The notes under the pieces were generated by a model. That model was not told where the DNA came from, did no database searches, and saw nothing but the letters and a program-made list of their open reading frames with translations. From Nocardia sp. MH4 (GTDB lineage: Bacteria > Actinomycetota > Actinomycetes > Mycobacteriales > Mycobacteriaceae), in the NCBI RefSeq assembly GCF_019266065.1, contig NZ_LPNR01000080.1:1-54910 (forward strand): a stretch of DNA of 54,910 bases. Reading direction: 5' to 3'. Within the stretch, counting starts at the first letter, position 1, and each line of letters starts with the position of its first letter. Both the position numbers and the translations under genes were made by a program. This document shows, piece by piece, positions 36,249 to 44,501 of the stretch.

Positions 36249-36381
36249 GCACCACCTCCGTTTGCTGGAAAGCCGCTGGCAGACAAGCGTTTTCTGTCAT
36301 ACCCCACCGGTATCGTCGAAGGGTCACACAAACGAGCCCGGCGCGAGTGTGGCCGGGCGGTGCGAGAACGGGGGCACGGGG

Positions 36382-37389
36382 ATGAGTGACGACGACCGTG
36401 GCGATCTGCAGCCACCGAGCAGGCATGGGACCACCTGGCGCGAATCGGAATACCGGGTCCTGGCCGACGATCTGCGCGCGGGGGCCGACCTGGCGCGCAC
36501 CGCGAGGACGGTGGGGCGCACCGAGTCCGCGGTGCGCGCCGCCCTCCGCAATTTCGTGCCACCCGAGGAACGGGTGCCGACGGCCGAGCGGGAACGCTGG
36601 ATTCGCGGCAGGCTGGTCGCCGAGCCCGAATGGGATTGGTGGGCGGTGGTCGTCGATCAGCACCGCCGCACCCGCAGCGGGCTGTGGTTCACCCGGCACG
36701 AACACTGCGCCCGGATCGGCTGGCGCCGGCGCACGCCGATGACCGCGCTGGCGCAGGAATTGGGGACCTCGGAGCTGTCGGCGGCCGAGCTGCTGCGCTC
36801 GCTCGGGCTCGTCGCGAGCATCGAGGAGGCGGCCGACCAGCTGGGCGCGACGCCGGGACTGGCCCTGGCCAAGCGGGTCTCGGCCCGCCGCGACGACGCC
36901 GTCGGCGCCCGGTGGATCCTGGTGATCGACGGCGCGGCGGGCACCACCCGCTCCCGCAACGCCCCGATCCGCAGGCAGGTCTCCCTGCACGAGACCCGCG
37001 CGGCCGCCGAGGCCGAACGCGATCGGGTGCTGGCCTGGCACGCGCGCGTCGGGGCCGGCGAACCGGAATCGACGGTGTGGTGGACCATTGCCGAGCGCGG
37101 CCTCGGCGCGACCACCGGCCACACCCGCTGCGGCACCTTCGATCCCACCGCGGCGTTCGGCGGCCCGGTCCGGGCCGAGGCGCTCACGGTCGGTGACGTC
37201 ATTCGCGTCGGCGTCCCCGACGGCGGCTTCCTCCAGGACCGGATCACCGCGATCGCGCAGGAGGGCCCGGGCGCGCCGATCGTCGTCGACCTGGCGCCCG
37301 TGGCCAATTCACGGGTACGCCGGGTCGTCGAGTTCGCGCCGGGCGAGGTCGTCGACGTGGTGCGTGGCCTGGCGGAACGCGCGAGCTGA
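36382..37389 (+). CDS. Hypothetical protein with SANT/Myb-like N-terminus
   Basis: This 335-residue protein begins after a GC-rich leader (ATG 36382). Residues 18-60 (T-W-R-E-S-E-Y-R-V-L-A-D-D-L-R-A-G, then A-R-T-V-G-R-T-E-S-A-V-R-A-A-L) look like a three-helix DNA-binding module of SANT or HTH type. A second helical stretch (about 125-165, with E-L-G-T-S-E-L-S-A-A-E-L-L-R-S-L-G) may be another. The C-terminal half is mixed alpha/beta with conserved-looking W-W-T-I-A-E-R-G. No known family is recognised. It could be a nucleoid-associated or regulatory protein; this is inference. Confidence 0.7.
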   Translation: MSDDDRGDLQPPSRHGTTWRESEYRVLADDLRAGADLARTARTVGRTESAVRAALRNFVPPEERVPTAERERWIRGRLVAEPEWDWWAVVVDQHRRTRSGLWFTRHEHCARIGWRRRTPMTALAQELGTSELSAAELLRSLGLVASIEEAADQLGATPGLALAKRVSARRDDAVGARWILVIDGAAGTTRSRNAPIRRQVSLHETRAAAEAERDRVLAWHARVGAGEPESTVWWTIAERGLGATTGHTRCGTFDPTAAFGGPVRAEALTVGDVIRVGVPDGGFLQDRITAIAQEGPGAPIVVDLAPVANSRVRRVVEFAPGEVVDVVRGLAERAS

Positions 37390-37392
37390 CGC

Positions 37393-38184
37393 TCAGTGCC
37401 GAGGTGATCCGCGCAGCACCGCCCGGATCACCTCGGTACGCAACGGGAAGTCGAACTCGCCCTGTGCGGTCTCCGGTGTCGCGCGCAGGTAGTCCCGGAT
37501 GCGGTCGAGCAGCGCGGTGCGCTGCTCCGGGGAGATCACCACGGTGTGCGAATGGGTGCCGATCGTCGTGACCAGCGATTCGGCGGTGCGTCGCTGTGCG
37601 TGCGTGAACTCCGCCTTCTCGAATGCCGTGAACAGTGGATGCGCCGGGAGCTGGTCCTCGGTCTCGGACGGGGTGAACGACACCGCCGACCGGGAGATCC
37701 GCTTGAGCCCGGCCACCCACTCGGTGCTGTCGTCGTCGGTATTCCAGAACGCCGCGAACACCCCACCCGGCCGCAGGACCCGCGCGATCTCGGGGAACGC
37801 GCTGTCCTGATCGAACCAGTGGAACGCCTGCCCGGCGACCACCGCGTCCACCGAGTCGTCGGGCAGCGGAATCGCCTCCGCCGCACCGGCGAGCGCCCTC
37901 ACCGCCGGATACCGCCGCACCAGCTCCGCGAGCATCGCCGCATCGGGTTCGACCGCGATGGCCGTCGCTCCGGCCGCCAGCAATCCGTCGGTCAGCTTGC
38001 CGGTGCCCGCGCCCAGATCGAGGACCACCGGGTCTGTCCGCCCGACCCGGGCCAATGCCCACCGGATCGCGGCCGCCGCGTAGTCCGGCCGGTGCTCGGC
38101 GTACACCGCGGCCTGCGCCCCGAACGACCTCGCCCGATTCGCCCGTCGCCCCGCCGGATCCGTCGAATCCCCTGTTCCCCACAC
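37393..38184 (-). CDS. Class I SAM-dependent methyltransferase
   Basis: The Rossmann motif I V-V-L-D-L-G-A-G-T-G-K-L, a motif II acidic end in I-A-V-E-P-D-A-A-M, and P-L-P-D-D-S-V-D-A-V-V identify a class I methyltransferase of the UbiE/BioC-like Methyltransf_11 type. The start is uncertain: GTG 38184 (263 residues) places the family start S-F-G-A-Q-A-A-V-Y-A-E-H-R-P-D-Y near the N-terminus, while GTG 38256 would add 24 residues; neither has a strong ribosome-binding site. The methyl acceptor is unknown. Confidence 0.85.
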   Translation of the reverse strand: MWGTGDSTDPAGRRANRARSFGAQAAVYAEHRPDYAAAAIRWALARVGRTDPVVLDLGAGTGKLTDGLLAAGATAIAVEPDAAMLAELVRRYPAVRALAGAAEAIPLPDDSVDAVVAGQAFHWFDQDSAFPEIARVLRPGGVFAAFWNTDDDSTEWVAGLKRISRSAVSFTPSETEDQLPAHPLFTAFEKAEFTHAQRRTAESLVTTIGTHSHTVVISPEQRTALLDRIRDYLRATPETAQGEFDFPLRTEVIRAVLRGSPRH

Positions 38185-38376
38185 CGTCTCGACCCTACCG
38201 GCGCGCACCCCGGCGGTGCAGCGCAGCTCCGCCGGTGGCGTCCGATCGTTCGGCACTGCGCCGAGAGCTCGTGTGGCCGAGCGGGTTCGATCGGCCCAGT
38301 ATCTAGCGCGTGTGTCGTGGCCGCTGGCAGTGAGGGTTCGGTGCCGCGACCGAATGCTCGTGCGGCGTAGCGGGGA

Positions 38377-39825
38377 TCAGTCGACCTGGACGTCGGCGGG
38401 GGCGGTGGGCCGTGCGCCGGGCATGGTGGCCGCGGCGGCGAGCAGGACGACCGACATGGCCAGGAGGGTGACGAACACCAGGTGGATCGCGTCGGCGAGT
38501 TCGCCGGGGTCCGGGCGGTCGGCCGCGTCGACCCGCGCGTTGACGACGGCGCCGAAGACGGCGACGCCGACCGCGCTGCCGATGGAGCGGGCGAACATGG
38601 TCGCCGAGGTGACGACGCCGCGCTCGGACCAGGCCGCGTCGGTCTGGGCGGCGATCAGCGTCGGGTTGGCGACCAGGCCCATGCCCGCGCCGATGAGGAA
38701 ACAGGCGCCCGCGAGCTGCCACGGACTCGCGTGATCGCCGATCGGGAGCAGCGTCAGGCAGCCGAGGACCGCGATCACGCTGCCGATGAGCGCGGTCGTG
38801 CGGAAGCCGAGTCGCAGGTAGAACCGGCCTGCTTGGGAGGCGGTGATCGGCCAGCCGATGGTCAGGGCGCCGACGGTGAGGCCGGCGAGGGTGGCGGTGG
38901 TGCCGAGGACGCCCTGGGCGAAGGTCGGGACATAGGAGGTGAGCCCGAGCACGATCGCGCCGATCAGCATCGACACCGCGCTCGCCGCGACGACCACCCG
39001 GCGGGTGAAGATCCACAGCGGCAGAATCGGATTCGCGGTGCGGTGCTCGACGACGCCGACGACGACCAGCACGACGGCGCTGCCCGCGAACAGCGCCAGG
39101 CTGACGGGGGAGTTCCACGCCCACGACTGGCCGCCCTCGAGCAACGCGAGGATCAGCGCGCCCGCGCCGAGGGTGAGCAGGGCCGCGCCGAGATAGTCGA
39201 CGTGTCCGCGCGCCCGGCGCGGGGCCGGCTCGGTGAAGTTGCGTAGCAGCATCACCCCGGCCAGCGCCGCCAGCGGCAGGTTGACCAGGAAGATCCAGCG
39301 CCAGCTGGCGAAATCGGCGAAGGCGCCGCCGACCAGGGGGCCGAGCACCGCCGATCCGGCCCACACCCCGGCCAGATAGCCCTGTACCTTGGCCCGCTCG
39401 GGCAGGGTGTACAGGTCGGCGGCGATGACCATCGTCATCGGCTGGATCGCGCCCGCGCCGATGCCCTGGATCGCCCGGAACGCGATCAGCGCCACCATGC
39501 TCGTGGCGAGCCCACACAGCAGCGAGCCCAGCGCGAACACCGCGATGCCGAACAGGATCACCGGTTTGCGGCCGACGGTGTCGGCGATCTTGCCGTAGAT
39601 CGGCACCGTCACGGCCTGGGTGAGCAGATAGATCGAGAACAACCACGGGAACAGCGCGAATCCGCCGAGATCGCTGGTGATGGTCAGGACGCCGGTGGCG
39701 ATGATCGTCGAGTCCAGCGCGATCAGACTCGTCGACATCATCAGCGAGGCCAGGATCGCGCCGCGTTCGGAGCGCAGCCCGACCGCGGGACCTGCGGTAT
39801 CGGTCGCCACCACCGCTCCCTTCAT
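38377..39825 (-). CDS. MFS exporter, DHA2 (14-TM) family
   Basis: This 482-residue transporter has motif D1 (L-D-S-T-I-I-A-T-G-V-L-T-I), motif A (G-K-I-A-D-T-V-G-R-K-P) and motif C (A-V-L-G-P-L-V-G-G-A-F). ATG 39825 is used, but the strong AAGGGAG lies inside the first codons, so translation may really start at GTG 39810. A 16-bp palindrome and an AT-rich stretch precede the gene. It is a second DHA2 exporter in the window and differs clearly from the one at 2345. Substrate unknown. Confidence 0.9.
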   Translation of the reverse strand: MKGAVVATDTAGPAVGLRSERGAILASLMMSTSLIALDSTIIATGVLTITSDLGGFALFPWLFSIYLLTQAVTVPIYGKIADTVGRKPVILFGIAVFALGSLLCGLATSMVALIAFRAIQGIGAGAIQPMTMVIAADLYTLPERAKVQGYLAGVWAGSAVLGPLVGGAFADFASWRWIFLVNLPLAALAGVMLLRNFTEPAPRRARGHVDYLGAALLTLGAGALILALLEGGQSWAWNSPVSLALFAGSAVVLVVVGVVEHRTANPILPLWIFTRRVVVAASAVSMLIGAIVLGLTSYVPTFAQGVLGTTATLAGLTVGALTIGWPITASQAGRFYLRLGFRTTALIGSVIAVLGCLTLLPIGDHASPWQLAGACFLIGAGMGLVANPTLIAAQTDAAWSERGVVTSATMFARSIGSAVGVAVFGAVVNARVDAADRPDPGELADAIHLVFVTLLAMSVVLLAAAATMPGARPTAPADVQVD

Positions 39826-39863
39826 GAGCTCAACTAAACAAATACAAAGTATCGTCCCAGGAA

Positions 39864-39879
39864 TTCGGGTGCACCCGAA
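39864..39879. promoter_or_regulatory. 16-bp perfect palindrome upstream of the exporter
   Basis: TTCGGGTGCACCCGAA lies 38 bp upstream of the exporter start, next to a TACTTT-like -10 on the minus strand. It is a good repressor site. It differs from the IclR sites at 40.7 kb, so a different regulator is likely. Confidence 0.5.
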
Positions 39880-39897
39880 CGGACCCAAGGGGCGCGG

Positions 39898-40650
39898 TCA
39901 GTCCGCGGCGGCGGCGAAGGTGGCGGCGATATCGGCCGCGGTCACCTTGGCGAGTTCGACGAAGAACGGCACCCGTTCGTCGATCATCAGCGTGACCGGC
40001 CCACGCAGGCCGAGCGCGAAACGGCACCGGCCCTGCGGGTCGAGGATGGGCATGCCGATGGTGCGGTAGCCCGGATCGAGCTCCCGGTCGTTGAAGGCGT
40101 AGCCGCGGGCCCGGGTCGCGACCAGTTCCGCGCGCATCTCCTCGGCGTTCGACACCGACCGCTCGGTGCCCTCTTCGTAAGGAAGGGAACGCAATTCGTC
40201 GTTGTCGACGTCGGACCATGCGAGCAGTGCCTTGCCGAGCGCGCTCGCGTGCAGCGGCAGGCGCACGCCCTGTAGCTCGTGCCCGTCGCTCTCGCGCCAG
40301 CGGCTCGTGCCGAGCAACACCGCGTGGATGCCGTGGCGGGTGGCGACCGACCCGGTGGCGCCGGTGGTGGCCGCGAGCTGCTCGAGATACGGCTCGGCGA
40401 GGTAGATCTTGTGCTGGCGGTAGGCGATCTGCCCGTACTCGGCCAGCGCGCCACCCATGCGGTAACGGCTCGATTCGGCGTCCTTCTCCAGGAATCCGGC
40501 CTGCACGAGGGCGCTGAGCAGTCGGTGGGTGGTGCTCACCGCCAGGCCCTGGGCGCGCGCGACCTCGGAGACGCCCCGTTCCTCGCCGCCGCGGAAGCAA
40601 TCGAGTACCGACAGGGCCCGGGTCACGGTCTGCACGCTGGAGGTCTCCAC
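39898..40650 (-). CDS. IclR-family transcriptional regulator
   Basis: This 250-residue protein has an N-terminal winged HTH (V-S-E-V-A-R-A-Q-G-L-A-V-S-T-T-H-R-L-L-S-A-L) and the C-terminal IclR GAF-like ligand domain (L-P-L-H-A-S-A-L-G-K-A-L-L-A). The start is GTG 40650. It is divergent from the organosulfur operon, and two near-identical 19-bp palindromes lie in the 213-bp intergenic region, so it very likely controls that operon and itself. The ligand would be the operon's substrate or a pathway intermediate. Confidence 0.9.
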   Translation of the reverse strand: METSSVQTVTRALSVLDCFRGGEERGVSEVARAQGLAVSTTHRLLSALVQAGFLEKDAESSRYRMGGALAEYGQIAYRQHKIYLAEPYLEQLAATTGATGSVATRHGIHAVLLGTSRWRESDGHELQGVRLPLHASALGKALLAWSDVDNDELRSLPYEEGTERSVSNAEEMRAELVATRARGYAFNDRELDPGYRTIGMPILDPQGRCRFALGLRGPVTLMIDERVPFFVELAKVTAADIAATFAAAAD

Positions 40651-40693
40651 GGAGCCGACGGTAACACAGCGGTTCGGCGAGACGCCTCGTCAT

Positions 40694-40712
40694 CTTTCCG
40701 ATATTCGGAAAG
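40694..40712. promoter_or_regulatory. IclR operator O1
   Basis: CTTTCCGATATTCGGAAAG is a palindrome with perfect 8-bp arms and a 3-bp centre, the TTCCG/CGGAA geometry usual for IclR proteins. It lies 43 bp upstream of the IclR start. It matches O2 at 16 of 19 positions. Confidence 0.7.
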
Positions 40713-40767
40713 GGATGGGGGTCTGTCGCGGAAGTGGCTATAGATCGCCCGATCGGCGGCTGTCAAG

Positions 40768-40786
40768 CTTTCCGATCCTTGGAAAG
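40768..40786. promoter_or_regulatory. IclR operator O2
   Basis: CTTTCCGATCCTTGGAAAG has 6-bp perfect outer arms and lies 77 bp before the first operon gene. Its centre is 74 bp from that of O1, close to seven helical turns, so proteins on both sites would face the same side of the DNA. Confidence 0.7.
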
Positions 40787-40863
40787 ACATACCTCGTTCG
40801 GCGACAGGGCCGCTCCTACGCTGCGAAAGCACTACCCGCCCTTCCCCGAACACAGGAGCCCCG

Positions 40864-41901
40864 ATGTCCCGCAGGCTGCCGGCCTTCTCGAGGATCGCGC
40901 TCGCGATCGTCCCCGTCGTCGCCCTCGTCGCGGCGTGTGGCTCCGGCTCCACGCCCGAACCGGGCGCGCAGGCCTCGTTCGTTCTCAAGGTCACCGATCC
41001 GGGCAATACCGGACCGCTCGCGGTCGGCAAGCGCGACGGCACTTTCGACGCGGCCCTGGCTCCGCTCGGCGCGAAGATCCAATGGGTCAGCACCACACCG
41101 GGTTTCAGCTCGATGCTGAAACTGTTCAACACCGAGGAGCTCGACGTCTCCGGCGCCGCGTTCAGCCCCGTCGTGGGGGCGCTGTCCAAGGACGTCGGCG
41201 TCAAGATCGTCGCCGTGGCCGATCCCGCCGGTCAGGATCAGAGCGGCATCGTCGTCACCCCCGAGTCCGGGGTCACCTCGGTCGCCGGGCTGGTCGGCAA
41301 GCGGATCGCGGTCAACCCCGCGGGCAAGGGCGAGTACATCACCCTGAAAGCCCTGGCACAGGCCGGCATTCCGGCCGACGAGGTGACCAGGGTCCCGCTG
41401 CAGCAGAAGGACGCCGCCTCGGCCTTCGCCACCGGCAAGGTCGACGCCTGGGCCTCGTTCCTGGTGCCCTACCAGGAGGCCAAGGCCGCCGGCGCCCGCG
41501 AGATCGTCACCGAGAAGGCCATCGGCTCGCACGACAACACCGTGGTCGTGTTCCGCACCGAGGTCCTCGAGCAGCGCCCGGACGTCGCCGCCAAGTACCT
41601 GGAAGTGCTGCAGGGACTCACCGCCGAGCAGAAGGCCGCGCCCGCCGACTTCGAAAACGTCTTCGACAAGACCGGTCCGCGCGCGCTGACCGGTGACCGC
41701 CTCGCCGACGCCGTGCGGGTGGGCTCCGAGGTCACCGTGCCGCGCCTGCCCGCCGAATCCGACGCCGCCGCCCTGGCCGACGTGGTGAACACCTTTGCCG
41801 ACAACGGCGTGATCAGCCGTCGGATCACCGCCGCCGACATCTTCTACGACCTGCGCTCCAAGCTCAGCCCCGAGCAGCTGGCAGCACTGAAGGAAAAGTG
41901 A
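40864..41901 (+). CDS. ABC transporter solute-binding lipoprotein (SsuA/NMT1 type)
   Basis: This 345-residue precursor has a lipobox L-V-A-A-C (Cys25) and a type II periplasmic-binding fold with G-P-L-A-V-G-K-R-D-G-T-F and I-A-V-N-P-A-G-K-G-E-Y. Relatives bind aliphatic sulfonates, taurine, nitrate or thiamine precursors. ATG 40864 follows CAGGAG. It is the first of eight genes in tight tandem; the next start is one base after its stop. The downstream desulfinase-like and monooxygenase genes suggest an organosulfur ligand. Confidence 0.9.
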   Translation: MSRRLPAFSRIALAIVPVVALVAACGSGSTPEPGAQASFVLKVTDPGNTGPLAVGKRDGTFDAALAPLGAKIQWVSTTPGFSSMLKLFNTEELDVSGAAFSPVVGALSKDVGVKIVAVADPAGQDQSGIVVTPESGVTSVAGLVGKRIAVNPAGKGEYITLKALAQAGIPADEVTRVPLQQKDAASAFATGKVDAWASFLVPYQEAKAAGAREIVTEKAIGSHDNTVVVFRTEVLEQRPDVAAKYLEVLQGLTAEQKAAPADFENVFDKTGPRALTGDRLADAVRVGSEVTVPRLPAESDAAALADVVNTFADNGVISRRITAADIFYDLRSKLSPEQLAALKEK

Positions 41902-41902
41902 C

Positions 41903-42718
41903 ATGACCACCCTCGAACTGGCGCCGCCGCGGGCCCGGGTCACCGGGCAGCGTCCTCGGTGGCTGTCCCTCGGCCTGCGTGCCGCGCTGCCCGCGGCCAT
42001 CGTGGCGGCCTGGTGGGTCGGCTCGGCGAGCGGGGCGATCTCGCCCCGGGTGATCGCGAGCCCCGGCGCGGTCTGGGCGGCCTTGCTGGAACTGCTCGAC
42101 GGCGGCCGGCTGATCGACTTCGCGCTGGCCTCCTTCGGCCGGGCCGCCGCCGGCGTCGCGATCGGCGTCTCGGTGGGCCTGGTGCTCGGGCTGCTGTCGG
42201 GGCTGTCGAGCCTCGGCGAGGAACTGGTCGACTCGACGATGCAGATCGTGCGTGCGGTGCCCTTCCTCGCGCTGGTCCCGCTGTTCATCTCGTGGTTCGG
42301 TATCGACGAGCTCTACAAGGTGCTGCTCATCGCGGTGGCGACCACCGCGCCGATGTATGCCTACACCTATCTGGGCGTGCGCAATGTCGACCGCAAGATG
42401 GTCGAGGCCGCGCGCAGTTTCGGACTCACCGGCACCCGGCTGGTCGCCGAGGTGATCGTGCCCGCCGCGCTGCCCGGCATCCTGATGGCGCTGCGGATCT
42501 GCCTGTCGATCAGCATCACCGGCCTCATCGCCGCCGAGCAGGTCGGCACGCAGGAGGGCGTCGGCTATCTGGTGACGCTGGCCCAGGAATACAACCGCAC
42601 CGACTACATGGTGCTGTGCGTCGTGCTCTACGCGCTGCTCGGTCTGGTGTTCGACGCACTCGTACGGCTCGCGGAACGCTACGCGATGCCCTGGCGCAAG
42701 CAGGTGGCGATCCGATGA
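41903..42718 (+). CDS. ABC transporter permease (SsuC type)
   Basis: This 271-residue inner-membrane protein has about six helices and the ATPase-contacting EAA motif (E-A-A-R-S-F-G-L-T-G-T-R-L-V-A-E-V-I-V-P-A-A-L-P) typical of SsuC/TauC permeases. It overlaps the ATPase gene by 4 bp (ATGA). Confidence 0.92.
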   Translation: MTTLELAPPRARVTGQRPRWLSLGLRAALPAAIVAAWWVGSASGAISPRVIASPGAVWAALLELLDGGRLIDFALASFGRAAAGVAIGVSVGLVLGLLSGLSSLGEELVDSTMQIVRAVPFLALVPLFISWFGIDELYKVLLIAVATTAPMYAYTYLGVRNVDRKMVEAARSFGLTGTRLVAEVIVPAALPGILMALRICLSISITGLIAAEQVGTQEGVGYLVTLAQEYNRTDYMVLCVVLYALLGLVFDALVRLAERYAMPWRKQVAIR

Positions 42719-43479
42719 CCACGACAGCGGCCGCGCCCGTCGAGCCTGCGGTCGATCAGCAGGCGCCGGTGGCGGTCTCGATCACCGGGCTGCGCAAGGC
42801 CTTCGGCGACAAGACGGTGCTCGACGGCGTCGACCTGACCATCCGGCGCGGCGAGTTCGTCGTGCTGCTCGGTCCGAGCGGCACCGGCAAGACCACGCTG
42901 CTGCGCCTGCTCACCGGCCTGGAGGTGCCCGATGCCGGGGAGGTGCTGGTGCCGCCGCGCCGCACCACGGTCTATCAGGAGCCCCGGTTGATCCCGTCCA
43001 AGCGGGTGCTGGCCAATGTGCTCGTCGGTCTGCGCCGCACCAAAGCGCAGCGCGAAGCGGGTCTGCGGGCCCTGAGCGAAGTGCACCTCGACGGCAAGGC
43101 GGGCCAGTGGCCCGCCACCCTGTCCGGCGGCGAGGCCCAGCGCGCCGCCCTGGCCAGGGCCCTGGTCCGGGAACCGGAACTGCTGCTGCTCGACGAGCCG
43201 TTCGCCGCGCTGGACGCGCTGACCCGGCTCCAGATGCAGGACCTGGTCGGCGATCTCGTCGCCCGGCACCGCCCCGCCGTCCTCATGGTCACCCACGACG
43301 TCGACGAGGCGATCCGGCTCGCCGACCGGGTGATCATCCTCGACCACGGTCGCTTCGCCGTCGACGAGGCCATCGACCTGCCCCGGCCGCGTGACCACGC
43401 GGCACCCGAAACCCTCGGTTACCGAACGCAATTCCTCGCCCAACTCGGCGTCGGACCACACATCAGGAGCCTGTCATGA
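42715..43479 (+). CDS. ABC transporter ATP-binding protein (SsuB type)
   Basis: This 254-residue ATPase has Walker A G-P-S-G-T-G-K-T, the signature L-S-G-G-E-A-Q-R, Walker B L-L-L-L-D-E-P-F-A-A-L-D and the switch histidine in V-T-H-D-V-D-E-A. Length and motifs match nitrate/sulfonate/taurine importers. The start overlaps the permease stop and the stop overlaps the desulfinase-like gene, so the transporter and enzyme genes are coupled. Confidence 0.93.
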   Translation: MTTTAAAPVEPAVDQQAPVAVSITGLRKAFGDKTVLDGVDLTIRRGEFVVLLGPSGTGKTTLLRLLTGLEVPDAGEVLVPPRRTTVYQEPRLIPSKRVLANVLVGLRRTKAQREAGLRALSEVHLDGKAGQWPATLSGGEAQRAALARALVREPELLLLDEPFAALDALTRLQMQDLVGDLVARHRPAVLMVTHDVDEAIRLADRVIILDHGRFAVDEAIDLPRPRDHAAPETLGYRTQFLAQLGVGPHIRSLS

Positions 43480-44501
43480 CCGAAACCCTGTGGTACACCC
43501 GCTGCCCCGTGCCGACCGCGAGCGGTCTCGCGCACAGCCTCGGCTGGCTCGGCGAGACCGCCGCGAGCGCAGGCCTCGACTTCGGTGTCCTGCAGGACGC
43601 GGGCCCCGAACTCGCCGGCCACCACTTCCTGCACGATCTGTCCGGACTGATCCGCGAGGGCGGCAACGTGCCCGCGCTGGCGGCCCGGGCGCAGGGCTCG
43701 CCCACCCGGCTGATCGGCCTGACCTGGATCGACGAATCCCAGGCGATCCTCGTCGGCCCCGACTCGCCGGTCACCGACGCGGCGGGCCTGGCCGGACTGC
43801 GGGTCGGCGTGCCCGCCTGGGCGCAGGACCAGGCCCGCAGCTTCCCGCGGGCGATGGCGCTGCACGGTTTCGCCAACGCGCTGCGCCCGGCCGGGCTGAC
43901 CTTTGCCGACGTGCGCGTCACCGAACTCGACGTCGACCGGGATCCGCAGGTACGCACCGCGATCCAGTCGGCCCGCCGGTCCAGCACCTGGGGTGTCGAG
44001 GAACTGCTGGCGGGCACGGTCGACGCCGTCTACGTCAAGGGCGCCCGCGCGCAGGAGGTCGCGCGGGAGCACGGGCTGCGCGTCGCAGTCGACCTGGACG
44101 CCTCGGCCACCAAGCACCTGCGCGTCAACAACGGGACCCCGCGACCGATCACGGTGCACGCGGACCTGCTCGAATCCCGGCCCGAGGTCGTCGTCGGCTT
44201 CCTCGCGCAGAGCCTGCGCGCCGCCGACTGGGCCGCCGGGGACCTCGACGGGGTTCGCGCGGTGCTGCAACGCGAAACGCTGTCCGGCCCCGAGGGTGTC
44301 GTCGCCGCCTACGGCGACGAGTTCCATCGTGGGCTGCACCCGTCGCTGAGCGAGGAACGCATCGAACTGCTCGGCGTGCAGAAGCAGTTCCTCTACACCC
44401 ACGGCTTCCTGGCCGCGGACTTCGACCTCGAATCCTGGGTCGCCGCCGAGCCGCTGGCCCGGGCGCAGGAGCTCGTCGCCGCCGAGCGGGTGCCCGCATG
44501 A
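43476..44501 (+). CDS. DszB-like sulfinate desulfinase candidate
   Basis: This 341-residue cytoplasmic protein (no signal peptide) has a periplasmic-binding-protein fold but resembles 2'-hydroxybiphenyl-2-sulfinate desulfinase DszB. The start Y-T-R-C-P-V-P-T parallels the DszB segment around its catalytic Cys27, giving Cys10 here. H-F-L-H-D and L-I-R-E-G-G-N-V-P give His50 and Arg60, with the same ten-residue spacing as DszB His60 and Arg70. The following T-R-L-I-G-L and G-P-D-S-P-V-T-D-A-A-G-L-A-G-L-R-V-G-V also match. The predicted reaction is release of sulfite from an organic sulfinate. A noncatalytic binding role is the alternative. It is coupled to both neighbours by ATGA overlaps. Confidence 0.78.
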   Translation: MTETLWYTRCPVPTASGLAHSLGWLGETAASAGLDFGVLQDAGPELAGHHFLHDLSGLIREGGNVPALAARAQGSPTRLIGLTWIDESQAILVGPDSPVTDAAGLAGLRVGVPAWAQDQARSFPRAMALHGFANALRPAGLTFADVRVTELDVDRDPQVRTAIQSARRSSTWGVEELLAGTVDAVYVKGARAQEVAREHGLRVAVDLDASATKHLRVNNGTPRPITVHADLLESRPEVVVGFLAQSLRAADWAAGDLDGVRAVLQRETLSGPEGVVAAYGDEFHRGLHPSLSEERIELLGVQKQFLYTHGFLAADFDLESWVAAEPLARAQELVAAERVPA

